In this document: in pieces, positions 48,701 to 59,808 of the stretch | How the letters are laid out: every line of letters starts with the position of its first letter | Numbering within the stretch: the stretch's first letter is position 1 | Source: Persicaria tinctoria | Taxonomy: Eukaryota; Streptophyta; Magnoliopsida; Caryophyllales; Polygonaceae | DNA length: 64,000 nt | Direction of reading: 5' to 3' | Assembly: GCA_037127255.1 (NCBI GenBank) | Contig: JBANSL010000008.1 | Span: 7,435,396 to 7,499,395, forward strand | Made by a program: the position numbers and the translations under genes | The notes under the pieces: generated by a model | Database searches by the model: none | The model's input: the letters and a program-made list of their open reading frames with translations, nothing else | Told to the model about the DNA's origin: nothing

Positions 48701-51700
48701 TTTATCCTGTATTGTTTTATGTTTTTTTTATTCAGTCTTCCATCTTCTTGATCATGATGTCATTGTTGTCGAAGAAGTTCCACTTACAACCTTTATCTAC
48801 ATAAAGATTTTTCTTTACCCATTTTAATTTATAAAAAAAAAATGCAACCAATTTTTTTTTTCTTTTCAATTGTCATGAAGTACAATTCCATAGAAGTAAC
48901 TTTCTTGGCATTGTACTTCATACCTTTAACAAAACAAACCTTTTAATGGTTCGTCGTCTGCCGACAAGGTCGGCCTCTCGAATTGTTGACCTCTATCCAT
49001 TCCTATTAGGGTCTACATGTCGACCAAGTCCTGAGTTCTACCAGACTTTGTTATATATATCAGAGCAACTTCCCTTAATGCCTTGTTATGCTAGACATGT
49101 TTGTTCAAGTGTCAAGTAATTTGCCTTAATGACTTGTTATGCTATAGACATTTTTGTTCCAGTATCAGTAAATATGCCTTTATAGTTGCACATGCACTTA
49201 TATATATATGGCCGTGTTGAGATGTGATATCCATTCAACATCATCGCATCAATTATATAAATAATTCAATCAAAACTTAATATATAAGGTCGATGAACTC
49301 CTTTTATTGTCAACTGACTTATGCTAAAATTTAACAAGCTTTTTATGTTGATCGGGCTTTTAATACAGGTGCATTCATAAATACCATAGTTATAAATCCT
49401 GCCAAACATGATTATAGAACAATCTTTATAGGATCCAAACCCATTGGTGATTCACTTTCCATCCGATAAATTCAATTTACATAGAACATGTACTCTCTTA
49501 CAAATGCATTTATTTTATACTTTAGTTTGACCTTTAAATTAGAGGGAATATGGAATCAAATAAGTGGTATGGATAGGGGCTGAGATTGCCCCAGAGCTTG
49601 AGCTTGTACCCTCCCAATCCCATGTGCAAACTCCAAAAGGGAACCTTCTATAAGTCCTATCACATCTCGTTTGATGCCTCTCTAGTTGTCAATTAGTAGG
49701 GTGGTTGGTTGGCTTTTAGATGAATTTGTTCCCAACTGTTTGGCATCTAATCTATAGTTTATATATAAAGCTAACTAATCCATGTATTAGTTTTTTCTTT
49801 TTTGGATTTGGGTATTTCTTAATTAATTCAACAATTGAAACAATGAAACATTCTCTATGCACATTCTCCACAAAGTAATTATATAATGAAAATAAAAATT
49901 TGAACCATTTGGTATGGACAAACTATTTTCATTTTTAAAAGCCATTTTGTATGGATAAAATGTAAATGTGATTTCGCTATCTTTTTCACAGTCTTGTCAC
50001 TATGCTCGTCGAAAGAGGGAGCACTTTAGATAGATGAATGATCAGCTCGAGTCAAGCTTTTTTCGAGTTGAACTTGAGCTGAGTTCGAGCTGTTCAACTC
50101 ATATAACAACCATAAATATGAGTTTATTTAGGTTCCAAGGTATCGAAATGCTTTAATTGGAAATAGAATTGAGATTTGGGAAAGTGAATTTGAAAAAAGG
50201 GGGTTTGCTAATTAATTATTCTGTACTAAAATGTGGTTAAAAGATTCCGAAGAAAATATTATAATTAAGACCATTTTTTTTCTTGGTGAAATATAATTAA
50301 GACCAATTAATCATGAAGATTAAAAGCAAAATTACAAATACACTCTACTTAAATTTATGATGTTTCCCTTACTTATGGTCTTTCTTCACTTGTATATATA
50401 TGATGACAAAGGACAATCGTTAGTTAACGTAATGAAGATGTTATATTGTTTCGATCATAAAATTAATTATAATTAATTAAAAAATTAAAGAAAATACAAC
50501 AAAACTTGTAAGCAAAGCCTTTGAGCCGTATAATTCAAGCATTGTTGACCTTCATTAATTTCCATCTTATTAGTGAAAACAAATTAAATGTACATATATA
50601 TATATATATATAACATTGTTATGAAGGAATTGGCAATTTTTGCTATATATATAGAAGCAAATAATTTAATGTTTATCATAAAGAATCTTGTAACATGTCT
50701 AGATCGATTGGTGAGCAAAAATTCATCATAGAATTAGCTGGCTATATTAGAGCCTTAATTTGTCAACTCAACCACCCTTGACAAAAATACCCTTTATTAG
50801 CAACTTTTCTTTCCTTTTTTTTTTTTTTTATTTACATATCATCATATTGATAATTTCACTTTCCAAAAAAACAAAATGCCACTTGAAAAGATTATCAACA
50901 TAAATCACAAACCCCGTTGTAAATTGGTGTTGTTGGACTTGGCTTCGTATGCACGTAGAACTGTAGAAGTGAGGTTGGTAACCGGAAGCATTGTGACTCC
51001 GCTAGGGATTGCGATTGTTCTAAAAATCTCTGTCAGAGGTTGTCTATATTGCGTCTAAACCCTTGATCTCACCTCGTCGTCAAAGTTGTCAAGGTCACCA
51101 AGAACCGCTTAGATTGACCACCAAAATTCGCCAACCAACCAGCCTAAACCCTTGACTCTACCCCACCATCGAGCACCCGTCAAGACCCTAGACCACCTAG
51201 ACCCTAGACACATTGTTGATGATCGAAGCAAAACATGCTCAATTCATGCCAAGGCCAACCAAGGAAGGTATGAATATCCACTCTAACACGATTGCTACTA
51301 ATGAAATTTGAACCCTTAACATCATGATAACGAGGCACAAAGAAGCACTTTACTCTTATCATTGGAGCAAGATCGAGGTCATTAGTGAAATTCATGTATA
51401 AACCTTGTTTCTAGGTTGAATGTACATCCGTCGATCTTTTCATGGATGATATATATTCTGCCATTTATCAATCATCTTCCTTTGCTTCCTTACAATTTAG
51501 CTATGTTCTAAAATTTAATCTGCTAATTGGATTAAGCATTGGAACAATCCTATGTCGATCTTCTTCTTTTTTAAGTTCAAATTGGTTTTTATACAAGTTA
51601 CACATATGTTCTCAGTTTTTTTTTTTAAAATAAGGTAAGAATTCGAGGATCAGACAAGTTTTACTCTTCGAGTTAGAACCAATCCTAATATATGATATAT

Positions 51701-52131
51701 ATTTACTATTTTATTAGCTGTTAAGAAAACATAAGTCGGTTTATTATCGTAATCTCTTTTTTTTTATCAAATGTAAATAGTTTGTTTTTTCATCAATTTT
51801 GAATTTGTGTGTATATTTGAAGAATGCAGGGTAGTTTGTCAAAGATGGACATAAAAATCCAAAAAAACGGATAATCCGGCAACCCGTGGTGACTGGCGGG
51901 GGGGAGACGTCAAAGCAAACGGAACGGGGCCCATCGAGCACATATCCGGGTACGTCGCCAATCACGGCATTACTGCATTTCACCATACAAGCAAAAGGGT
52001 CACATGGCCCGTTTTGTCAGTACGGGCCCGACCCCACCACGTCCTAAACGGATCTCCAACTCTCCAAGTGTTTTCTGCTCTTTTTTTCTCGTTGGCTTCC
52101 TGGCTGGACTCTCCCATTTCCCACCCCTCTA
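48701..52131. other. Gene-poor DNA
   Basis: No gene recognised. A TA microsatellite lies at ~50595-50613. Degenerate GAGTTGAACTTGAGC text at ~50045-50110 is related to the repeats near 53050-53490. Confidence 0.45.
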
Positions 52132-52140
52132 TTTTATTTT

Positions 52141-52659
52141 GGCCAAATTGCATAAAACCACCTCTTAAACACATAATTGCATTAAATTACCCATTAAAAT
52201 CTAAAAGTTTGCATAGAACCACTCATCGTTCAGATGTAATACCCTTTCAATTAAGAATGCAAAGTCGAAGATGAATCCAAAGTAATCAGGTGAGGAAACA
52301 TATATAGCTCGTTGAACCAAAACAACGACATAAAAGAAAGGTGCATAAATTACAACAACTATAATGAGATTAATAAAACCAGTTCAAACCCTCTATTAAT
52401 CTAACAAATTGCAAAGAATAGCAAAAACGAGAATGAGTTGGGTGTTGTTGAATGACATACAAAAGGAAATTTCGATGTTTTAATTAAGATATTGATGTCA
52501 TATTCTTCGTTTTTTAATTGAAACCATACTACATCCGAAGGATGGATGGTTCTATGTAAATTTTTGGGTTTTTAATTGGTGGTTTACTGTAATTATTTGT
52601 TTAAATGATGATTTTGAACAAATTGGACTATTTAAGGGGTGGTTTTATGCAATTTGGCC
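52141..52659. mobile_element. Mutator-like foldback element, 519 bp
   Basis: The left end GGCCAAATTGCATAAAACC and its inverse at the right match the element at 24496 in the first dozen bases. The flanking 9-mers TTTTATTTT (52132-52140) and TTTTATTTA (52660-52668) match at 8 of 9. The inverted arms also share an AACCA...CATC(C/G) block at ~52215-52235 and ~52527-52545. The centre is not palindromic and holds no gene. Confidence 0.75.
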
Positions 52660-53383
52660 TTTTATTTATATTTATATGTTTTCACTTACTTTTGGAATGG
52701 TGAAAAAATAAAAATACAAAAAACGTGATGCAGTGATTGACGGCCTTAATTCGTGGGTTGTTTGTGTGATTGACTATTGGCAGTTGGCAATGTAAATTAG
52801 GAGTAATTACTCATTGGTGTTAAGTGTTAGTATAATCGAATTTGGGTTTAAGGTTACTATATATACAGTACTGGTGGAATTAAAATAAAATAGTTTGGCA
52901 GTTCAGATGGATGTGTAGTGTACTAGTGTGCTACTGTACCGTGTACGTACCACCGTCCACCGTTGGGGTCAATGAAAGCATTCTTTTATACGGAGTACGT
53001 ATTTTATTTTAATTCCACCATAGATCAGCCATAAATTTAAGGGAAAAAAAGACTATAGAAATTTGCTCATATTCAGCTCGTTTAAAAACGAGTCGAGCCT
53101 AACTTTAGACTCGAGTTTAAAAATGTGCTCATACTCGGCTTGTTTAGAAAATGAACGAGATCGAGTTGGACGTTTTTTTTTTAGTATTAAGCAATCCTAT
53201 TTGCTTAAAACACATTAACCTAAATGAAATTTTAGAAATTTCACAAAATTCGAGCTATTCGAACTTAAATTAAGCGAGTCGAGTTTTGAACCGAGATTAA
53301 AAATGTGCACATACTCGAGTTGTTTAGAAAATGAACAAGTTTGAGTTGAACTTTTATCAAGTCGAATCCGAGCCGGACTCAGA

Positions 53384-53500
53384 CTACTCGACTCACATAA
53401 CAACCCTATGAATGAATCAGCTCGGGCTACTCAACTCACATAACATTCCTACAAATGAATCGACTCGGGCTACTCGGCTCACATAACAACAGTACAACAC
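53384..53500. repeat. Tandem repeat, 43-bp unit, about 2.7 copies
   Basis: CTACTC(G/A)ACTCACATAACA begins at 53384, 53427 and 53470. The repeat lies at the end of a longer run (53050-53490) of GAGTTCGAGC / CTCGGGCT degenerate words. Confidence 0.7.
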
Positions 53501-54277
53501 GTTCCCTACGTGTGAAAATCAATGATAAGGCACAAATCTTTATTTATATCACCTCGTTCCCTATGAGTAATTGAGTATGAGAGCTGGGGTAGCTCAACCT
53601 CAGCTGGTATTATAAATTTATGGGCCGGCCCATTAAGCGTAAAAGGGAACATGAAAAATTGAAAACTCCCACTTCAAAACTTCCACGTACGAACACCATG
53701 TTACAATTCAACGTGAACAGATGAATCAATACATAATGAATATAGTACTGTTTGATTATTATTATTTTTACGAAGAAAATGATCATTCATATTTTCTAAA
53801 TATTTTAATCAGTTAAAATGTGTTACGGGTATAGTTATTAGGATCAACTAGTACAGTCCCCGCGCCATGGCGCGTGCGCGAGGAAAAAAAAAAATCTATT
53901 ATAAGGATGAACAAAAATAACAAAGATAAAAATACAAATGGTGAAATACATTAATGAATATAAAACTAAATATATGAATGGATGTTGTCGTTACGGTAGA
54001 CTTCGTCCATAGGATTCCTGGGGAAAAAAAATAGTTTGGTTATATGAAGGGATGAAAATGTATATAAAAAGAAATAATGTAAGGCTAATCTTACAAAATG
54101 ACGAAAATAAGGATTATAGGGTGGGTGACACCAAGCCCTCCAAACTCTAAGTGAATGTACTCCGCCTGTGTAAACAAATTAATAAACACAAAAAGACCAA
54201 TATTATGATTAGCATATTGAAATAAAAGTTATAAAGACAAAAAAAATAAAAGACAAACAGTAAATAGAATGTACCTG

Positions 54278-54473
54278 TTAGGCTAAAGTATGTAAGATTT
54301 CTTTGTACACGACGTTAACAGTGTTGAGCGAGTTACCATTCTTATCACATGATAGAATTTTCAAACCAGATTTGGATGTAACCCTTGAGACAGCAATATA
54401 CAACTGGCCATGGCTGAAGACTGGCATCCTCAAGTACAGCCCAACGTGAGAAAGAGATTGGCCTTGACTTCTG
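54278..54473 (-). pseudogene. Helitron helicase (Pif1-like) C-terminal fragment
   Basis: The minus-strand frame reads GQSLSHVGLYLRMPVFSHGQ, then LYVAVSRVTSKSGLKIL, ending at a TAA. This is the last helicase motif (VSRV) of the Pif1-type domain of plant Helitron RepHel proteins. The preceding helicase domains and the Rep nuclease are absent; the coding sequence breaks off exactly where the 330-bp repeat begins. Confidence 0.85.
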
Positions 54474-54800
54474 AACAGATGATGTTATTGACTGCTTCTA
54501 CTTGGAAAAGTGATATACGAAAGATTCGAATATATTTTGCTGCATAAAGAGTCATCAGGAAAAGGAAAACAGCAGTTAACATGAAAGTAATTCAGTTTTG
54601 AAAATTGAAATTAGAGCTGCTTAACAGCAACAATGTAAGAAATGGAATGGGCAAACCCACAATCAAAAGTGCAAGAACATATTGCTACCCACAGAAACAA
54701 ATGAAGACTCCAGAATTACAAAAAGACACTAAAGCTCAAATCAAACAGAAAATTCAAATAGGTGAAGGTACAAAGCAGCACCAATACATTAAGAAACAAA
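54472..54800. repeat. 330-bp direct repeat inside the Helitron, copy A
   Basis: The segment from CTGAACAGATGATGTTATTG to ACATTAAGAAACAAAA is repeated at 55461-55790 in the same direction with few substitutions. Together the copies bracket the AP-4 epsilon-like fragment. Confidence 0.9.
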
Positions 54801-54910
54801 AATAGCTGCAATTTCTCCTATTATATTTACTGAGGAGGGAGAATACAGTATTGAGTTACCCGTTATTAATTGATTCAGCAAAAGCAGCTAAAAGACAGAG
54901 CAACTTGCTC

Positions 54911-55148
54911 GAACCCTTCAGCAATCAAACGCATTAGGTTATGAGCCACCTTAACATTCACCAAATCACCAGCATGCTCGAACACCTTATTCATGGTCCA
55001 AAAAGCGGAGGCGTCAGTTGCAAATGCAGTAAAATTTGCAGAATGGAAGAATCCAAAATAACTAACATACATTAATAAACCAATGATTACTTGGAGCAAA
55101 CTGCTCAGCAAGCTCAACACAGCGTGATGCTATCTCAGTCTTGTAATG
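54911..55148 (-). pseudogene. Captured fragment of AP-4 complex epsilon subunit (two exons)
   Basis: Minus strand: 55148..55074 encodes HYKTEIASRCVELAEQFAPS then NHWFI, and 54997..54911 encodes TMNKVFEHAGDLVNVKVAHN then LMRLIAEGF. An intron-like gap lies between. Joined, the order matches the large adaptin trunk of plant AP-4 epsilon, a subunit of the trans-Golgi sorting coat. The donor side (AATGTATGTT) is imperfect, and the fragment is open but incomplete. Its orientation equals that of the Helitron. Capture from a host gene is the simplest reading. Confidence 0.7.
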
Positions 55149-55460
55149 ATATCTTATTGTGCATTTATTTAAAATGGCGGCATACCTTATTGTGCATTTA
55201 TGCATATGGTTCTCAATGGGAAAAGTTCGAACCAAGGAAGACAAACACATCTTGGAGCTGCATAGGCTGGCAGCTATAGCCTTGCAGACAGCTTCCAAGA
55301 CTAAAGCTTCTAGCAAGCTCCCGCTGCGGGAAGCTACCTTGAAATGTATGAAACTCTCTTCATAACCTCAGAAATGTCAAATAATCTGAATGAAAAAAAA
55401 AAGGATTTCGGTAAATAAGATAATAAGAATGAAATAACGAAACGTCTAAATGAAACCCAT

Positions 55461-55790
55461 TCTGAACAGATGATGTTATTGACTGCTTCTACTTGGAAAA
55501 GTGATATACGAAAGATTCGAATATATTTTGCTGCATAAAGAGTCACCAGGAAAAGGAAAACAACAGTTAACATGAAAGTAATTCAGTTTTGAAAATTGAA
55601 ATTAGAGCTGATTAACAACAACAATGTAAGAAATTGAATGGGCAAACCCACAATCAAAAGTGCAAGAACATATTGCTACTCACATAAACAAATGAAGACT
55701 CTAGAATTACAAAACGACACTAAAGCTAAAATCAAACAGGAAATTCAAATAGGTGAAGGTACAAAGCGGCACCAATACATTAAGAAACAA
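55461..55790. repeat. 330-bp direct repeat inside the Helitron, copy B
   Basis: Partner of 54472-54800, about 989 bp away. Differences are scattered single substitutions, so the duplication is not brand new. Confidence 0.9.
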
Positions 55791-56203
55791 AATCCATCTT
55801 GTAAGAATCAATAAGTCAATAAGTATAACTATATAAACCATGTGCGTCAAAATATCTAGCTAAGCTAAAGCCATATGTTATTTACAATAGTGTGTTCAAC
55901 CAATGTAAGCACAAATTTGAAGGACAAATTTTAGGGTTTGTAGGTCAAGAAGATTCAAGAATCAATAAATTGCAATCCCATAAAAAAAATCGAGTTAAGT
56001 AACCGTTCGATTTTGCAACAACTAAAATCACAAAATCCACCAACAAAGTACACCGGACGAAATTCAATCAACATTTCGGCAAAACGATTTGATCCAGACC
56101 TAATCGGAAAGAGATCTAAATAAAAGATCACAAAATAACAGATCTAGATTGACAATCAGATGGATAGAGGGAGAGAGAGAGAGAGAGAGAGAGAGAAATG
56201 GAC

Positions 56204-56329
56204 CTGGGGGAAGGCGGCGCTCTGCGACCAGACGCTGCCATCGTGACCGAGTATGGCAGGGGAGGTGAGACGGTTTCCGCCTTCGATTTCGCACATCAGG
56301 TGATCGTCGACGTACGTTTGCCACGACAT
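56204..56329 (-). pseudogene. Captured profilin exon 1
   Basis: An ATG at 56329 (minus) opens a 42-codon block, [17 protein letters not shown], then [16 protein letters not shown] and SQSAAFPQ, ending at a GT. This is exactly the first exon of plant profilins, the small actin- and poly-proline-binding proteins, whose first intron follows SFPQ. A CT-rich leader precedes the ATG, and a GA/CT microsatellite (56167-56197) lies just inside the intron side. Exons 2 and 3 are absent. If transcribed from the Helitron it could give a chimeric message starting with profilin residues. Confidence 0.85.
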
Positions 56330-56514
56330 TTTCCGATTCTCTTTCCCGACTGCTCTCTTTCTCCGGCTCGCTCTCTCTGATCCCTTCTGCGTGTGAGCGT
56401 GTCCGTATGGATTTTCAAAGAAAGGCTTTCTTCTACCTGATGAAGCAATTGAGCATCGATAGGAGAATCGAGGGAGACGACGGTGGGCGGGGAGGAAGAC
56501 GACGTTGGGCGGGG

Positions 56515-56757
56515 AGGAAGGCGACGGAAGCGGCGAGGGTGGGCGCGGGCGAATGTTCGGAGGAAGCCAGAACCTAGGCCAATTTGGGGAAGGGGAGGAA
56601 GGCGACGGAAGCGGCGAGGGTGGGCGCGGGCGAATGTTCGGAGGAAGCCGGAACCCTAGGCCAATTTGGGGAAGGGGAGGAAGGCGACGGAAGCGGCGAG
56701 GGTGGGCGCGGGCGAATGCTTGGAGGAAGCCAGAACCCTAGGCCAATTTGGGGAAAA
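56515..56757. repeat. Tandem repeat, 81-82 bp unit, three copies
   Basis: AGGAAGGCGACGGAAGCGGC starts at 56515, 56596 and 56678; each unit ends CCTAGGCCAATTTGGGG. Copies differ at a few sites. It is GC-rich and open in several frames, but repeat coding is not evidence for a protein. It lies ~140 bp inside the Helitron 5' terminus. Confidence 0.92.
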
Positions 56758-57035
56758 AAAATAAAAAAACGGAAAGGAGGGTTGGGAAAAACAAAAAAAG
56801 TAGAATAAAATATAAAATAGATTTGTTAAATTAGCTAAATTTAATGAGAGAAAGACACATCAGCTAACTCTTCTCTTTTAAAGTTATATATAGATATAGA
56901 TACCTTAGAATTGGATTAAGGTAGGATAGTTGAATCGGATCAAAGGATCGTAAAATTTTACAAATAAGTTAAAATAAAATATACAATATAATAAAAATAA
57001 AAAAATAATTTGATTTTTTAAAAAGGGTAAAAAAA

Positions 57036-57240
57036 AATTGAATATTATCGTTTATTGGTTCATCTTATTTCACTCGGATGTATTGGTTCAGCTTGAATTG
57101 CGTTTATGTTCTCAATCCCGTCCTAGTGCCAACCAAGTTGCTCTTGGACTAGCAAAACTCCATATGGTTGTACCTTTAGTTTGTTTTGCTTATGAGTTGT
57201 TACCCTCTTTTGTAACATCCTCCCAACAACTTCTCTAAAT
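57036..57240 (+). pseudogene. LINE RNase H C-terminal fragment
   Basis: The plus-strand frame contains SRPSANQVALGLAKLHMVV, the conserved RNase H end (HRxxNxxAHxLA-like) found at the end of plant LINE ORF2, followed by a stop. It is short, without the rest of the domain. Confidence 0.45.
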
Positions 57241-57359
57241 TTTCTTCAAAATACGAAAACCAAAAACATATTTATCAAATTTCTTTTACTCTAACTCTAA
57301 TAGTTTTCCTTTCTAGAAGATTTGAACAAATATATAGTTTTTTTTAGAAAACGTCGACT

Positions 57360-58010
57360 TTGACTGTTTTTCCATTTAACTTTTTTCTAATGTCAGAAAC
57401 TGTTTTTGAGGATTGTGTTGTGCTATAGGGATGTTGTCATCCTCTGGATCATCTTTTTTAGCCCTTTTCCAGAACATCCTATATTGGATTATATACTTTA
57501 TCCATTGTTCCATGTTTTTGACACATTGGTTTTCAAAAAGGGTTTTGTTCCTCATTGACCAAATCCCACATAATGAAAAAGCTAGTACCGATTTCCGATG
57601 TGGTGATAGCTGGCTGAGAGAAGATTTCAATGACTATCGTCTTATAGGTCGTATTGTTTTTGTCAATATTTCTAATTATTGTTTCAATATGCTTGTCCAT
57701 TCTCCCGATAAGAAACAGTGAAGTCTTGCATGCCGTGAATAAATGTGTAGCATCTTATTCACTATGGTTATAGAGAGGGCTCCCAAGGGTACATCTATTC
57801 CTTTGTTCTTCAGTTTGATTTTAGTGGGAGTCCCGTTTAGGATATTCTTCCAAATGAAAGTCTTAATTTTCGGCGGACAATCAATCTTCCAAATCCATTC
57901 CAACGGATCGCAGTTAGTTGTTCTTGCTCTTGTGATGTGGTATAGAGCACTTGTCGTAGAAAACCAATTATTTCAACTAGCTTTCCAATATAATCTATCT
58001 TCAATCTCTA
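57360..58010 (-). pseudogene. LINE reverse-transcriptase zinc-binding fragment
   Basis: Minus-strand frames give EWIWKIDCPPKIKTFIWKNI, LNGTPTKIKLKNKGI, and further on SVLAFSLCGIWSMRNKTLFE. These are the WxxxxPPKIKxFxW block and the IWxxRNxxxFE block that flank the zinc-binding domain in plant LINEs. The cysteines between are lost and frames shift. It lies on the opposite strand to the RNase H piece just left of it, so the two come from different insertions or a rearrangement. Confidence 0.65.
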
Positions 58011-58704
58011 TTGTAGGGATGTGAATTATAAGGATCTTGTCCACAATATTCTTCAGGAGATTTTGTTTCAATCTTTCTACGTTTCAGGTTTTATATACTG
58101 GTCAATCATTTCAAACTCTTCGATTTGGTCTTATAATCGGATAGGTTGAAGACTAACTTCATTGTTTACCAATTTGTCCTTCCAGAATCTAAAAGTTTTC
58201 CCGTTTCCAATTTGTCATATCAGACCCTTCCAATTGCTTATGGGAGTTATGGGTAAAAGGAAAAGAATAAAAAAAAAGGGCTTAAATAGCCCTAGTGAGC
58301 ATTGATCTAAGTAGGCCCGTCTTTGCTCAATCACCGTCTGGGCCAGACAGATTTTTTGGGCCCGTCTTAGTCCATACACCACGTTATGTACGGAGTATAG
58401 CTGAGTATATAATTTGGCATCTTTGAGATTGCAACCGCGAGAACACAACAAGCGAAATTCCCAAATTGCCCTCAACAACCTCTCACCTCCCAAAACGCCC
58501 CACCCGGGTCAAACCGGGAACCGCCCCGCCCCCGCCGCCCCATGGAACGTCCACCGCCCCCCCACGCAACCCTCAACCGCTCCACCCCCCGCCCCCCACG
58601 TGACTCTCTCTCCCAACCTTCTCCTCCGCCGCCTCCACCGCTCCCTCCCCTCCACGCCCCCTTTTTCTCCCCCCATCCCCTCTCCCTCTCTCCTCATCCC
58701 TCCC

Positions 58705-59808
58705 ATGGAACCCTCGCCTCTCCAACCTCCCCCTCCCCAATCGCAACCCCTCGCCGCGATGGACGCCTCTCCTCCGCCGCCGCCGCTGCAAGTACAACCG
58801 CTCCAGGCTCTCCCGGCACCTGCGGCCTCCTCCGTCGGACGGCGCCTGCCTCCGCCGTGCTGGTCGCACGAGGAGACGGTGGCGCTGATCGACTCGTACC
58901 GCGACAAGTGGTACACGCTCCGCCGCGGGAACCTCCGCGCCGTGCACTGGCAGGAGGTCGCTGACGCCGTTGGATCCCTCTGTCCCCACTCCTCCCCCGC
59001 CAAGACCTCCGTGCAGTGCCGCCATAAGATGGAGAAGCTCCGCAAACGCTACCGCTCTGAGCTGCAGCGCGCGCTCTCCATCCCTAACCACCGGTTTTCG
59101 TGTGCTTGGGTGTATTTCAGGAAGATGGATGACATGGAGAAGGGGCCATCGGCTGTCGAATCGCATGGCGGTGGGGGTGTTGCCGATGATGAGGATGATG
59201 ATGTTGCTATGGATCAAGATGATGTAGACGGAATTGGTAATGATGATGATGATGGTGGTGATTGTGATCGAAGTGGTTATCTGTTTCGTGGCTATGATCT
59301 GAAAAGAGGTTACGGCGACGTGGATTTCAATGGCTCAGTTGCAAATGGAATTCATGTTCCTTCGAGTTCAGTGTCTAGGTTTAGATCAAACAGCTATGGA
59401 AAATATGATGATAAGCCACAGAACCCTAACTTCAATTACAGTTCTGGTTTTTCCGGCGGATTGAAGTACACAACTAGGGTAATCAGGAATGGAGTGGTGA
59501 CTGAGCCTGAATCTGGTGCTGGATTTAAGTCCGGGTATAGACCGGGGAAGAAATTGAAAGAAGGTGATGAGATGAAGGGAGTGGTGGCTGCCATCAAGAT
59601 GCTGGGGGAAGGTTTTGTGAAGGTGGAGAAGATGAAGATGGATATGATGAGGGAGATTGAGCAGATGAGGATGGAGATGGAGATGAAGCGGACCGAGATG
59701 ATTCTCGAGTCGCAACAGCGGCTTGTGGATGCATTTGTCAAGGGGATTTCAAAGAGAGTGACGAAGGCGAAGAGCGTATCGCCACAGAAATCTTCAGATG
59801 GGAAGTAG
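58705..59808 (+). CDS. Trihelix transcription factor, SIP1 clade (ASIL-like)
   Basis: A single exon encoding 367 aa. The start is the ATG at 58705; the frame is open upstream to 58414 but only TTG occurs there. A proline-rich N-terminus (1-50) is followed by the trihelix DNA-binding domain at ~52-140: CWSHEETVALIDSYRDKWY, HWQEVADAV, VQCRHKMEKLRKRYRSE and CAWVYFRKMDDME. Then comes a very acidic stretch (DDEDDD, NDDDDGGD, ~160-186) and a long charged helix with the SIP1-type C-terminal motif (KVEKMKMDMMREIEQMRMEM, ~300-345). Relatives such as ASIL1/2 repress seed-maturation genes by binding GT-box elements; the target set here is not deducible. The first half of the gene is far more GC-rich than the second. 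Confidence 0.93.
   Translation: MEPSPLQPPPPQSQPLAAMDASPPPPPLQVQPLQALPAPAASSVGRRLPPPCWSHEETVALIDSYRDKWYTLRRGNLRAVHWQEVADAVGSLCPHSSPAKTSVQCRHKMEKLRKRYRSELQRALSIPNHRFSCAWVYFRKMDDMEKGPSAVESHGGGGVADDEDDDVAMDQDDVDGIGNDDDDGGDCDRSGYLFRGYDLKRGYGDVDFNGSVANGIHVPSSSVSRFRSNSYGKYDDKPQNPNFNYSSGFSGGLKYTTRVIRNGVVTEPESGAGFKSGYRPGKKLKEGDEMKGVVAAIKMLGEGFVKVEKMKMDMMREIEQMRMEMEMKRTEMILESQQRLVDAFVKGISKRVTKAKSVSPQKSSDGK

Larger units (their letters stand above)
53848..56900 (-). mobile_element. Helitron carrying captured host exons, ~3.05 kb
   Basis: On the minus strand it starts TCTATATCTATATATAAC after A (56901). It ends with a GC-rich palindrome (CGCGCCATGGCGCG) followed by GGGGACTGTACTAG and then T (53847). These are Helitron ends and the A/T target. 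In its own 5'-3' order it holds a three-copy 82-bp repeat, profilin exon 1, a 330-bp repeat, two AP-4 epsilon-like exons, the second copy of the 330-bp repeat, and the helicase C-terminus. It lacks Rep and most of the helicase, so it cannot move by itself. The small element at 36175 has the same ends. Confidence 0.85.

Noticed and set aside
56505..56808. Glycine-rich open frames
   Set aside because: They are translations of the 82-bp tandem repeat inside the Helitron.
58414..58704. Upstream extension of the trihelix frame
   Set aside because: The frame is open but starts at TTG; the first ATG is at 58705 and relatives begin with a short proline-rich leader.
58509..59217. Long minus-strand frames over the trihelix gene
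   Set aside because: Shadows caused by high GC content; the plus frame has a complete trihelix domain.
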